The position numbers and the translations under genes are program-made. This document shows, one piece after another, positions 10,350 to 20,942 of a stretch of DNA of 38,717 bases. The notes under the pieces are model-generated. The model ran no database searches and was not told the origin of the DNA. It saw nothing but the letters and a program-made list of their open reading frames with translations. Source of the DNA: Paramacrobiotus metropolitanus. Lineage: Eukaryota > Tardigrada > Eutardigrada > Parachela > Macrobiotidae. Each line of letters opens with the position of its first letter. Within the stretch, counting starts at the first letter, position 1. Location of the stretch: positions 1-38,717 of the forward strand of contig NW_026570575.1 in NCBI RefSeq assembly GCF_019649055.1, written 5' to 3'.

Positions 10350-10880
10350 CTAAATTCGCCGTCGAAGGCGCTGTCCCCAGTATAGATGCTGTGTATCCCC
10401 GCTGGACATCTGTGCTGATCATTGACGCAGATATTCTGTCGCCCACGTTTCGCCGGTTTCCCGCTGAATCCTTTTCCCAATTCACTAAGCAGCCGGGTGG
10501 CTTCCGGTATTTATCCGATCCGCCAGTATTATTACAATTGCGGTGACTCGCAGATCGCCACATCTCAGCAAAGCGTATCAGCATCAGCCCTCTGCCGTCT
10601 GATCCGAAAAGGCTGTGTTGTAAAAGAAGCTTGCGAAGTGTGGAAAGCTCGAGGTGGAGGTAGCTACTCGCGTTACTGTCTTTCCTATTTTAGCTCTGAA
10701 TGCATTGACAAAGCAGACTAGGTAAACAAGCAAACGGTACGGCGGCGAGGAAAGCGGTCAAAGGGCCAGTCCCGCACATATTCTTGGTCTGCTCCCTTTC
10801 AAATAGTCTTACTGTCCACACTTATGAGAGACTCCTCTGTAAAGTCTCCTTGCATATGCACTACGGCAAAGGATAACTGG
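10350..10880. other. No gene recognised
   Basis: Open frames on both strands overlap here but have no motif, start context or splice signal that would favour any of them. Confidence 0.5.
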
Positions 10881-10980
10881 CCTGCCCTTCCCATTGACTT
10901 TTTTGAAAGGGAGCAGGGAGCTACAGGACACCTGCCCTTCCCCGTGTCTTTTTTGAAAGGGAGTAGAGAGCTGCAGGGCA
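10881..10980. repeat. Two-copy 50-bp tandem repeat
   Basis: Units 10881-10930 and 10931-10980 both begin CCTGCCCTTCCC and share TTTTTTGAAAGGGAG; they differ at only a few positions. An inverted partial match (GCTCCCTTTCAAA) lies at about 10791. No function is evident. Confidence 0.85.
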
Positions 10981-11218
10981 CAAATGCCTACCGGTTGAAA
11001 AAGGCGATTTGGACCGGGCTGCAAGAGCGTCACAGAGGACGGTCAGCAGGGAAGAAGGAATCTGATTCAGACCGCTTGCCGTTTTTATTGCTTTTGGACC
11101 GTTACGCGAGGCTGAGATGTAGGGATTTGCGAGTCACCGCAATTGTAATATATTACTGATTTTCTGCTGCCGTAAACCGTGGTACGAACTGCTTAGTTTT
11201 GCCCAACCGTTACACCAT

Positions 11219-11245
11219 ATTCTCTTCAAAATTCGATTTGTTCTT
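11219..11245 (+). promoter_or_regulatory. Conserved element just upstream of copy A start
   Basis: The sequence TTCAAAATTCGATTTGTTC directly precedes the ATG. Related forms precede copy C (26463-26490) and copy F (37101-37130 on the minus strand, TTCGAAATTCGAGTTGTTC). Conservation across paralogs suggests a core promoter or 5' UTR element; this is inference from three copies. Confidence 0.4.
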
Positions 11246-12511
11246 ATGATCTTATCAGCAACGCCGATAGCGATGGCGTTTTGGGCCAAGGACGACTCCG
11301 CCATCCGAACAGTGCAGAATCGTCCGTCTCTTAACCGCTCTCGCTCGTGTGGCGAATTTTTCACGTTTGATCCTGGCTTTGACGATGTAATGAGAATAGC
11401 TCTCCAGAAGAACTCGTATGCCAAACGTCTCAAGCCTCTTATACGACAGTTGTTAGTGCTATCTGTTGTCCGCAGCCTGCTTTTATTCACCGCCTACGTC
11501 ATCGAATATGTGCGATTTAACTCTGGTGAAGATGAAAATCAACCGGAGGTAGGGCTTAAAAGCTATCAGACTGAAGGGTACCATGCGAAATTACTTTGGC
11601 GAAAGTAATTTAAAAATAACGCCGGAACTACGAGTGTTTTTTTTTATTTTCGAACCGATTAACGAGCCAAGCGACCAGAAAATTTGTGGGAGATTAAAGC
11701 GTAATCCTAGTCGTTCTATCAAATCGTCAGCACACTCGTTCCTAATAATTATAACGCTGTTTAATACAAACTTTATCAACAGCTGATTGTTTAGTTACAA
11801 TTCTATCAATAATATACGACTCTGGTTTTTCAGTCCGACAAGCGTCCATTTATCCTGGAGCTTCTTCCGCACTTTCTGGGAGCCGGTGTTGGATTCTCCC
11901 TTGGCGATTTAATGAATGCTTTGGTGCTGTGGTACAGTGCGCGGAAGCTGCATGGCAAATGGTTTCTGTCGGCAGCAGATGTATGGCAGGGCACGTGGCG
12001 TTATCTGGGCTGTTTGGAAAGTGTGTTCATGCAGGACTTTATAGGCGTTCATCTGGTGTTCGCCATCCTCGCCACTGCCAGCTTAGTGATTGCAGCGGGA
12101 ATCGTTCAGTTATATTATCCTGGATTTTTCATCTCACTGTGGCTGTACGTTGCCTATAACTTATGGAACTATTATACCGTGGATACCGCGAGTTACGAGT
12201 TGTTCCTAGCTACTCTCCCGTGTATCGGTTTATCAGTGTTCAGCTCGGTGATCGCTTGGAAATGTCGCCGCTTGATTCTCCCGTTTCGACAAATTTGCTG
12301 CCTTTCCGAAGCCGATCGCTACTTTGTTGTGGATAGCATCATAGGGCCCATCATCGGGCCCTTTATTGGGCGGTTATACTGGAATTCTTACGTGTTTTTT
12401 TACCGAGTGTGCTACCGTTTAGAGGACCTTGTCGATTGGTCAACCTTTTGGGTGGCGTACGTTGTCTTTGACCTTATCCGTCGGAAAGTAGTCTTCTGTA
12501 TTAATGACTAA
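11246..12511 (+). CDS. Membrane-protein family copy A (intact)
   Basis: Exons 11246-11548 and 11834-12511 join in phase 0 across a 285-bp GT-AG intron (326 residues). Exon 1 has DDSAIRTVQN, then RSRSCGEF at 31-38, a pattern that could be phosphorylated by basophilic kinases, and a hydrophobic segment at about 68-89. Exon 2 has hydrophobic stretches at about 111-134, 170-193, 198-212, 223-243, 268-292 and 300-315, so five to seven membrane passes are likely. Landmarks are LVLWYSARK, KWFLSAAD, LYYPGFF, WKCRR, an IIGPIIGPFIG run and RRKVVFCIND at the C-terminus. There is no signal peptide. The ATG at 11246 aligns with the start of copy F; an in-frame ATG at 11273 is an alternative. I do not recognise the family; receptor, channel and transporter roles are all open. 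Confidence 0.85.
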
Positions 12512-12817
12512 GATTAGTCCGTTCCATCGTCTCGATGCGCTATGATTCCTTACTGCCGTCCGACAATCCCAGCGTTATTACCATTCTGCAAGATAATTTT
12601 TTACGGACTTATTGTACAGTATTTTTCGGTTAATATTTATGTACAGAGTAATGTACTTATTTTATTGTACAAGGTTTACTTTTGGCATGGATTCTAATTC
12701 GTCGTGTCAACTGTCAAGCCCTTTGCGTTCCAAAGTATAAGTTGAAACTTTTAGCTTGTGTTGATACGATTAAACATTTCCAGTTAACAAATGATTCTTA
12801 TCTTGGTTCGGTGTAAA
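12512..12817. other. 3' flank of copy A
   Basis: The first ~60 bp resemble the 3' flanks of copies B and C, sharing words such as CCGTCCGACAAT versus ATCCGACCGTCCG. No clear AATAAA lies close to the stop codon. No other feature is seen. Confidence 0.45.
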
Positions 12818-13096
12818 TTAAATTTTGTGCAACATGTTAATAGCTTTTTCAAGGCAACCTTGGAATTGCCCCTCATCGGCATCAGGTAGCCGGCTCCGGA
12901 GCAGATCCTTCTCAAAACAAATGCATGTCACAACCAAAAACAAATGTTCTCCGGACTTTCTGAATCAAACAGCGTAAACAGATTTCGGTATCCAAAACTT
13001 ACCGACTCGGATCACACAGTCGGGTGACTCGAAGACTGGTTGCAATAAAGATTGATCGCCATCCTTCGGTTCCTGGAAATTGGTATTAAATGCCAT
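12818..13096 (-). CDS. Candidate 74-residue protein, two exons, unknown
   Basis: Exon 13096-13003 encodes MAFNTNFQEPKDGDQSLLQP and ends at a strong donor (GAGTCG then GTAAGT). Exon 12948-12818 encodes EHLFLVVTCICFEKDLLRSR, then LPDADEGQFQGCLEKAINML, and a TAA. The join is in phase with a 54-bp intron. The acceptor (CCGGAG) lacks a good pyrimidine tract; a better-looking site (TTCAG) 12 bp upstream would be out of phase, so the model may be wrong at this junction. The gene lies downstream of copy A on the opposite strand. The protein is not recognised. Confidence 0.4.
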
Positions 13097-13234
13097 CCCC
13101 TCTGGAAAATTCCCTTTTATCTAAAGGATACTGATCGAATTCTATTTACGTAGTAGCCTTGGTGTTTTGATGGCTTCAGTGACCCGTGAGACTTATATCG
13201 ACCCCTTTAAAAGTCTGCCCATAAAAATCATAAT

Positions 13235-14110
13235 CATGATTATCGTTATTATCTTGACCACTCCGTACACTATCTTTCACCTTTTATTCCGTACACAATC
13301 TTTTTCATTACATTTCATTCCGTGCACAACCTTTTTGCACTATCTTTCATTCGGTACACTATCTTTTTGCGCATTAACTTCGACTTCTTACACAACCATT
13401 CGGCACTGCCTTTCGTTTTTAAAATTTTTCACAGCGAAATTATTTCTGGATTTGCTGTTTCTTCGTAAACAGTTGTTATTGCTGCATAATTCAAACCATC
13501 ATCAGCAGTTCTAAAATCCTGTGAGTAAATAATTTTAGACGCCCGTGTGCCGGTTTTCTTCGCAGGGTTTGGACAGCGCCATTTTTTCGTTTCCCACTAT
13601 TCTGTTAAGGACTTAATATACAGATAGATAGAATGAAAAAGACAGCGTGTAACATTCGTAAATCTACCCAGCTGTTTGTTTTTGAACCAATTTTCGACTA
13701 AATGTAAGTGTAAGTGTCTCCCTGCATGTGTAGACAGTGTAAGAAGTTGCTGCTGGGTCTTTTCCCGTAAAGGGCATTCTCTAACTTATTGCAGTAAACG
13801 TTTAATAAGCCTTTTGCGCATCGATCGTGGGGATGTATGTTTGTGAATAAATCTATTCAAATCTGGTTGAAATCCATGGAAAACTGGAGACAGGAATCGA
13901 TTGTTGCTCTTCTGAAGTAATTTAGCGAAAGTATTTTAAATATATGTAATATTACGGTAATAATTTAAGAAGTATAATAGTGCACTGAGCGAAAGGTAGC
14001 GTGAATAGAGTACCGAATGAATGGTAGCGTCAAGGTAGTCTACCGAAAGAAAGGTGGTGCCCGAAAAGGTTGTACACGCAATGAAAGATATAATCACTAT
14101 ATAATAATCG
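13235..14110. mobile_element. Probable foldback element with tandem-repeat arms
   Basis: At 13258-13380 several degenerate ~22-bp units of the form TTCATTCCGTACACTATCTT are present. At about 13985-14090 the reverse-complement form (CCGAAAGAAAGGTGGT, CCGAATGAATGGTAGC, GAAAGATATAAT) occurs. The two arrays are inverted relative to each other, with about 600 bp between them. No transposase and no target duplication were identified, so the ends are approximate. Confidence 0.5.
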
Positions 14111-14938
14111 CGTAAGCCTTAACGAAATTCCCACTCTGTCGAGTTCGTCAGCCAGATCCACTCAATCAAATTTTCATGTCTACGTATCATTCGATAGCCC
14201 TTGACGAGTAGATTTGCCATCGCAAGTTAGTTTTTAGAGAAAAGCAAACGTTTTAAAGAAAACTTCAAAACACTTCAACATAGAAGGCCAATGAGAAGAG
14301 TTGAGAATCCACCACTGCAAACTGACCACCTCACCACTGTTTCGACAACTAAAATGCTTTGTTGGGACGTTCTTGAATCCTACCCACGTACTATTCCGTA
14401 GTCTTAATCCTTGAATTAAGTTATAAATTTTTCATCAACAAATGGCTTCAGAAAAAGTAAGATTTGGAAAGAAGACCTGACAAAGTCTGCGAGTATGGAA
14501 CTGCTCAACCTGTTTCTCAACTCAAGGAGTTTTCATTCGCAGTGGCTTGACCAGTTTAAAGTTGTAACGTTTGCACGGGCGGTTGCCACTGATACTGATA
14601 TGGCGTCGAAGACAAAATTTGCGACGACCTGCGAGTTGCGACTCGCAAGTTGCGAGTTAATTTGTTTTCTGTGGAAAATGATATTCGAGAAAGGTAGCAT
14701 GTTTAGGGTTTTGGGATAGCAAGCTGACAGTTGCATATCCATATGAGCTTATTCAGCTTAGGGTACTTAGTTAAGTAATTAGTGTTAACTGCAGCAGATG
14801 TATATCTGTACCTTACAAGTTTTTATTTGAGAGATTACTTAGCGGTTGTTATGCGCGTCATCCAGGGCGGAATGCTTCATTCTTGAGAGCCAGGAATTTT
14901 GCGAAACTTAAAATAATTTCGTCAGTCTTTCATAGAAG
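14111..14938. other. No gene recognised
   Basis: Short open frames at 14495-14742 on both strands overlap a locally repetitive GCGAGTTGCGACTCGCAAG sequence and are not supported as genes. Confidence 0.5.
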
Positions 14939-15621
14939 GCGGAGCCGCAGGCGACGCCGAACTGCGGCGCGAGCGGAGCTCGCGGAGCAGCAAGCGATGC
15001 GGCCTGCTTTACATTTCCGACTAAACGGGCGATGAAAGAAATATTACAGTATTCTAAATGGCTAATTATTTTTGTAAAAAGTAATTTACTATTGATAATT
15101 GCGTAGTGAATACGAAGCAACAGAGAACCACCTGAAAATCGGGAAATTTTTTATAATTTGATTGTCGAGCGGGAGTGTTTGATTCATTACGTAGAACTCC
15201 AGACTGCAACTGCAAGGCTAATGGTACGTACATTGAAATTCGAAACAGCTGAGCGCGCGAATCGCGATGGTAAAAATGACCCGGTATTTTAATTACAGAG
15301 ATACTACTGTGCAGCTGCGCAAATAAAATTTTGATTGATAGCTGATCGGTTATTTACTGCTATGGTGCGAAGGATTTCTTCTGAAGAACTAAACCGATTT
15401 CCGGAAAAAATTTGGAAAATTTCAGATGCAAATGTCTATACTTCGTATAGGGTTGTCGTGGCAGTCCAGTAACCTGTAACATTATAATAACAGTAACATG
15501 ATAAACCTGTAATCTCCTCATAAAACTACTTAGATCTATAGAAGTAGTTGAAAATCATCATTTTTTTGCATTAACTCTTCTTCTTTTATTTATTCCGCGC
15601 AATTTGCGCGGGGTCAGCTAG
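14939..15621 (+). mobile_element. Helitron-like segment 1, 3' end at 15621
   Basis: The 3' terminus has the Helitron signature: a GC-rich hairpin (CCGCGCAATTTGCGCGG, 15595-15611), then about 6 bp, then CTAG at 15618-15621, with T as the next base. A GC-rich block at 14939-15003 resembles another at 16269-16323 upstream of segment 2, so it may be an internal element of the family. The 5' end (a TC after T) was not located; the start given is only that of the GC-rich block. There is no Rep or helicase gene, so any element is non-autonomous. Confidence 0.6.
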
Positions 15622-15714
15622 TCCTGTATAAAATAAAAGAATAAGATAGTGTGGGGTCACCGTGTTTGCGCACCTACCCAGAACACATTGCTGCACTAAT
15701 TTTTGTTATCTATG

Positions 15715-15965
15715 TAACATTTGATACCCCTAAATGAGTACGTTTTTTCAAAATTAGTCTGATTTGAGAAAACAATAAGGTTTTAAAGAAAACTGTGGAA
15801 AACATTGCTCTACAAAGTCTACGGAACATTGCAACAGCCAAGCAGACAATTTGAAATTGCTCCGTTACCAGTTGGTCGTTAAGTAGCTGCCTCATGAAGT
15901 GGTGGCTCAGTTTATACGTGACAGCCCATCCACGTGCTGGTACAGTACTTTGCACTCTGCTAGAA
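15715..15965 (-). pseudogene. Coding-like relic shared with 6345-6600
   Basis: The minus-strand frame contains WAVTYKLSHHFMRQLLNDQL, then LAVAMFRRLC and VFFKTLLFSQIRLIL. It is open from 15955 to 15710. A second minus-strand frame just upstream in reading order (16227-16036, MSNEKVIRTVDLEAAVKWYE) could be a separate exon, but no splice join was established. The plus-strand copy near 6.4 kb is more decayed. The family is unknown; it is either a dispersed repeat or a duplicated host exon. Confidence 0.4.
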
Positions 15966-16268
15966 AGACTTCAGATCGGATAATTAAGGCCTTGTGGATA
16001 AGTGATGTTATTCGTGTACTGACTGCTTTTTGTTGTCATTTTTTCATGGAAGTACAGAGAACGTTTACAAAACAATGGTCTGCCAACCAACAAATTAGCT
16101 GTTTACAGTTGCAATGGGAGTAATATTGCTTCGGTAGCTTGCCAGCAAATGGTGAGAAAACGGTTTGTTCGTACCATTTTACTGCAGCTTCTAGATCTAC
16201 CGTTCTAATTACTTTTTCGTTACTCATTAACTTTTGATAGTGTTAAATAAGTTTTTCATGCGCGGTCA

Positions 16269-16699
16269 GGCGGAGCGGCAGGCGAAGCCGTGCTGCGGCG
16301 CGGTCGGGGCTCGCGAAGCCCAAGAGAGGCATTTGATTTCTGTAAAAAACCCGTCTCCAGTGACAGACGTGTACGGAGCGGAGGATTATCAAGATACGGA
16401 CTTAAATAATATTATATAAGCATAATTTCCACACTACAAGGTACTTCAGTTTGCATAATTTATGAAAAAGTGAGATAAACCCTGCTTACGGCATGACAAC
16501 TGGGAGCCGTTCATTCTGTACGCAGGTTAATAAAATACGTAACATCGTACGGTATATCTTTAATTTTGCTAAAAAACCTTTGAAGACAAATCCAATATTG
16601 ATTTTCGCTCTATTTGCATACCGGTGTGTTCTGCAGTTAATGACGCAGTTTATTTATAGCCGATTTATTGCGCGCAATTCGCGCGGAGCTGCCAGTTAG
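16269..16699 (+). mobile_element. Helitron-like segment 2, degenerate 3' end
   Basis: A GC-rich block (16269-16323, GGCGGAGCGGCAGGCGAAGC) like that of segment 1 is followed about 350 bp later by a hairpin (GCGCGCAATTCGCGC near 16670-16685) and the terminus AGTTAG at 16694-16699, one base from the CTAG consensus. The 5' end was not found. Confidence 0.45.
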
Positions 16700-16758
16700 A
16701 AGCTTATTTGGTATTTGTGAGTTCGCATCTTTTGCATTTGATAACCCATCGCTGATTA

Positions 16759-16788
16759 ATTCCGCGCATTTTGCGCGGGGTCCACTAG
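16759..16788 (+). mobile_element. Helitron-type 3' terminus 3
   Basis: Hairpin CCGCGCATTTTGCGCGG (16762-16778) is followed by GGTCCA and CTAG (16785-16788), with T next. It lies only 89 bp after the end of segment 2, so this is either a very short element or a second Helitron end nested beside the first. Confidence 0.6.
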
Positions 16789-16866
16789 TTACGAATAATA
16801 CTAATTCGGCACAGTGAACTATCGCTCATAACGGTCCACGGAGCAGATGTCCGCTATAAATATAAA

Positions 16867-18523
16867 GGCCCGCGCTGAACCTTGGATTCGGATTCGGAGT
16901 TGGATTACTCAAACTTGGATTCGGATTCGGATTGGATTACTAAAACTTGGATTCGGATTACTCAAACTTGGACTTCGATCTCTTAACTTGGACTACAAAA
17001 GTTGCATTACTTAATTGGATAAGTTGGATTACTTAATTTGGTTTACTTAACTTGAATTACTGAACTTGGACTACATATTTCTGGGCTTGAATTACGTTTT
17101 TTCATACCGTTTCTCGTGTTTATACCTCTCCTTTTCTCAGGGTATTCTTAGGCTTCTTAGGTTACTTAGGTTTCTTAGGTTTCTTAAAAGAAACCTAAGA
17201 AACCTTAGAATAACATGAGAAAAGGAAAAGAATACACACGAGAGAACGGTACAAAGAAAAACGTAATCCAAGCCCAAAAAATGTAATCCAAGTTTAGTAA
17301 TCCAAGTTAAGTAATCCAAATTAAATAACCCAACTTATAAAAGTCAAGTAATCCAACTTATGTACAGGGGTGCCGGGCCAAGTTCGGACAGTTAAAAAAA
17401 TTTCTCTACTTCCACCAATGAAATCCAAATTTGTTTTACCACTTTTGCGTGATAGTTGTTACGGCCGTGGTGTTGACAAGTGGACGGCGGCTATCGTGGC
17501 TTTGATTAATTGTCCATGTGCATGGTTTGCATCCTCATTAGTACGAGTATTATTATGACCATATCTTTGTGAAGATATTTATGGCCATACGTGTGTGAAG
17601 ACATTTATGTCTTCATCGGATTATTCCTTATCTGCTGTGTAAGATCTGACCGCTGGTCAAGTGGGGATAATGAGAAGGCAGGATGAATGTGGCCTGCAGA
17701 TGTGGTTAATGTGAAATGTAGTGATGGGATTGGTGCATGTGTTTTCCTGTCTTTGTGGCTGTATGCGAATATGAGCAAATTGATGTGGTATATAAGTTGA
17801 TGCAACTGTGGGAAGGCGGCACAGTTGTCGGGAGTGCAGCTGTCATGGTGGAAATAAAAGTTAAGCTTTTTCCCTTAGTGTACGTTACGGTGGTAGACGT
17901 AGTACATTAGGGGTTTTATATCGTAGTGCATGGTCTGTAGCACCTCCATTAATTTTGTTTCCATGCAAAAAGACGAGGCTCAGGGAACGGGAGCCAAATT
18001 TCAAATTTAATTTTTGGTGCAAAAATCACACTGCTTACTAAGAAATAATCAAGTTCATTCGACAATTTTTTAAAAATTGAAGGAGGCTGCAAAGTTTTAA
18101 ACGATAGCATGGTCACCTAGCGGGACCTTCTTCCTTCTCTTTTAAGCGCCTACTCAAGCAGTTTCTCAACAAATGCGTTCAGCAGAATGATGTCAGTTGC
18201 TACATTTTTCATAGGTGCAGTTATAAGCGTAAAAAAAAGGCCGCTACCCCTTCCCCTAAAATCTCGCCCCGCCCCTTATTGTCATCGCAAACATGTTCAA
18301 CTTTGATACTTGTGGATTTGCAATTAAAAGTTGTACAAGAAAACACAAAAACAAAAACAGAGTTGCCTATGGTGATTTTTTTAAATAAATTTTACGCAAG
18401 TGTCCGAACTTGGCGCGGCACCCCTGTAATTCAAGTTAAGAGATCCAAGTCCAAGTTTGAGTAATCCGCATCCAAGTTTGAGCAATCCAACTCCGAATCC
18501 GAATCCAAGGTTCAGCGCGGGCC
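16867..18523. mobile_element. Long palindromic foldback element, split by a later insertion
   Basis: The outer ends are near-perfect inverted copies starting GGCCCGCGCTGAACCTTGGA. The sequence is one continuous hairpin centred near 17183 (CTTAGGTTTCTTAAAAGAAA). Both arms are built from units such as TTGGATTACTCAAACTTGG and GGATTCGGATTCGG. The right arm is interrupted at 17365-18426; removing that insertion leaves about 596 bp of palindrome. No reading frame supports a transposase. No flanking target duplication was identified. Confidence 0.85.
17365..18426. mobile_element. Nested TA-flanked element with ~27-bp TIRs (1062 bp)
   Basis: TIRs are CAGGGGTGCCGGGCCAAGTT at the left and its near-perfect inverse ending GGCACCCCTG at the right, extending through GTTCGGACA. 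TA lies on both sides (17363-17364 and 18427-18428). Removing the element with one TA restores the foldback motif GTAATTCAAGTTAAG, which shows the target was TA. TA targeting suggests Tc1/mariner-type movement. No intact transposase frame is seen. Confidence 0.8.
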
Positions 18524-19526
18524 GTACAGCGTGGTGGTGCTATAGCTAACCGCAAGAAGTCGAAAAATGCAAACAAATTGTTGTTTTAATGTCGTGACTG
18601 GTTTAATAGTACAGTGCCGAATTTTTTTTTGTTCATCTGTTTTATTAACAATTGTATCTGTACTGTGCTGGGTTTGAATTCACCGGAACTAGCAGGGTAT
18701 TTTTGTGAACTCTTATAACTTTGAGTTTGTCATCATTATGCACTTCTGCTGTTGTTTTTCTGTCTACCAGAATTTGTGTTTGCAAGATCGAATACCGATT
18801 AAAACATTTAAATAAGATTAATTACACATTTAAATATGGTAATAATAAAGATATAGCATCATACTTAACAGTATCATGTACTGTAATAATACTAATAATA
18901 CTTACAGAGTTACAGTGCTTCAGATTAATGATGATAATAATATTATGCAAAGTGCTGGTGATGGTTGTAATGCTTACTATTATTACACATATTATTATTT
19001 AATAATCTATTACACATTTGATAATCGTATCACCCTTTAGTACAGATAAGTTAATATAAAATATCTCGAACGTGCGCTGCTTGTTTTCCCATACACTCTT
19101 CTTCTCAGACATTTTTATCATAATGTCTGCAAAATTAATACTTTTGACTGGCGCGCTTTGTTTGCATAGTGAAACCTTAGCTTTTTACCGACTGTGGTGA
19201 AACAGCCTATTCGAGCTTTCAGCCGAGTGTCCACTGCCCAGCCCTGTTTAACTGTCAGACTGTCATGCAGGAGTACATCGTGCACTGTAGATGTACTTGA
19301 ACCAGACCACGGGACGTACGAGTGCAGTCTTCCACTATTAAAGGCAAGTAGGCACGCTGTATAGTGTATACGGATACAACTACAGTTAGCAAAGTTATAA
19401 GCACAAAATTTTCTTCTCGCATCCTCTCGCATTAGAATTATAACAAGCCGTGCCAACGGACAGATTCCCACCAAAGAACCCCCCACAATAATTGTAGGGT
19501 GTTTTTAAACGACGCCTGCAGTCATA
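18524..19526. other. Intergenic, 5' side of copy B
   Basis: AT-rich, with low-complexity AATAAT stretches at about 18840-19010. A plus-strand frame at 19205-19300 with four cysteines was considered and not called. No gene is supported. Confidence 0.5.
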
Positions 19527-20942
19527 ATGGCCGTGGATGATTCCGCAGTTCGAAATGTACAGAAACCGCTGAATCTTATCCGCTCTCGCTCGTGCGATGA
19601 TCTCTCCATGGTTAATCCTGCTTTTCACGATGCGATGATTACTGTTGTCGAGAAACTATTGTACGTGAAGCGTCTGACGTCCCATATAAGACATCTGGCA
19701 CTGCTATCTCTTGCCCGCAACCTGCTTGTTTTTGCAACCTTTGCCGTCGGATATATGCCGTCCCTATCGGACAGCAAGGCAGAAGACCTGGAACAAGAAA
19801 GCCAAGGAAAGGTATGCTTAATAGTTTCAAAATTAAAAGAGATCATCTGCTCACAATCTTTTATTTGTACTGTGCCTTTAAATATTTTCATATGTACAAA
19901 TATATTCGCCCATGCACGAAATCCGAATGCAAATATTGCTGTCCTGCCGGCTGCTGCTGGATTTGGCAAGTCAGCAACAGCTGGCAGGACAGCAAATATT
20001 TATACACGGCGATAGTACCGTTTTCATGCTTATCCCGGCTAATACAGCAATATTTCATTGGTTTCTTTGTTTAAGTGATTTTGAATTATTTAATAAGTAG
20101 CCAATTCCAAATAAATTGGGTGACATGGAAGTACCAGGAACAAAGTAATCAAATAATCCAAAATCACTTAGATTTCATTGGTTTCTTGATTTAAGTGATT
20201 CGGAATAATTTATTTACTTTGTTCCTGGTACTTCCATATCACGTTGTTTATTTGAATTAGCTACTTAATATATATCAGCGCTGGCACAATCATAATTTGA
20301 CAATTTGTTTTTTTTTAGTCAGATACCTTTCCATTCCGCCTGGCGCATTGTCATATCACTGTGTTCTCCTCCCTTATCGATTTATTCCATAAAGTCATGC
20401 TGTGGTACATAGCGCGAAAGGTGCTTCGACAATGGCATCTGTCGGCAGCGACTATGTTAGAAAGCATGCGAATTTCTGTCGATTCTCATGAGAGGGCTTT
20501 TCTGAAATCACAGATGGAACTGATGGATGTGCAACTGATGAATGGCACACTGGCATCTGTTGGCATGCTGACTGGAGTGGCCAGTTTCGAGCTAAATTAT
20601 CCTGGAACATTCTTCGCTCTCTGGTGGTCTGTTGTTAATGCAGTGGGGCAGTATTATACTACCGTGGATACGGTTGGGTATGAATTCTTAGGTACTATCC
20701 CATTGCTCGTTTTGGTGGGATTCAGCTTGATTATCACCTTAAAGTGTCGCCGGACAATTCGTCTTTGCTGGCCCGAGATGCAGGATGATAACTCGTACCA
20801 GATTCTGTCTAGGGTGATCGGGTGGTTATACCGTGTATTTCGCAATGTTTTATTGGACCTTGTTGAATGGTCAGTCATTTGTGTGCACTATGTTGTTTTT
20901 CATCTTCTGGGCCGGGAAGAAGTCTTCTGTGTTAATGCTTAA
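19527..20942 (+). CDS. Membrane-protein family copy B (intact, most diverged)
   Basis: Exons 19527-19811 and 20319-20942 join in phase 0 (302 residues). The intron is 507 bp and contains two hairpins. Exon 1 reads MAVDDSAVRNVQKPLNLIRS, keeps RSRSCDDL, and ends with a hydrophobic LLSLARNLLVFATFAVGY. The start of exon 2 is the most altered of all copies, but LWYIARK, NYPGTFFALWW, LKCRR and a C-terminal FCVNA remain. The ATG at 19527 lies directly before DDSA, so this copy has the shortest N-terminus but one. Frames are fully open, so it is probably functional. Confidence 0.82.
19929..20002. repeat. Hairpin in copy B intron
   Basis: An imperfect inverted repeat pairs AAATATTGCTGTCCTGCC with GGCAGGACAGCAAATATT across a short loop. 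It lies within the intron of copy B. Confidence 0.7.
20097..20264. mobile_element. Hairpin MITE-like insertion in copy B intron
   Basis: Arms 20097-20170 and 20192-20264 are imperfect inverted repeats of about 73 bp with a 21-bp loop; TGGAAGTACCAGGAACAAAG pairs with its complement. A direct repeat of TTTCATTGGTTTCTT (20052 and 20173) also occurs. No target duplication was established. Confidence 0.7.

Noticed and set aside
13167-13514. 115-codon plus-strand frame rich in Phe, Leu and Thr
   Set aside because: Its sequence reflects the ~22-bp tandem repeats of the foldback-like element.
19205-19300. Short cysteine-rich frame that could be a secreted peptide
   Set aside because: The nearby ATG with a hydrophobic start (19123) is in a different frame, and no plausible intron joins them.
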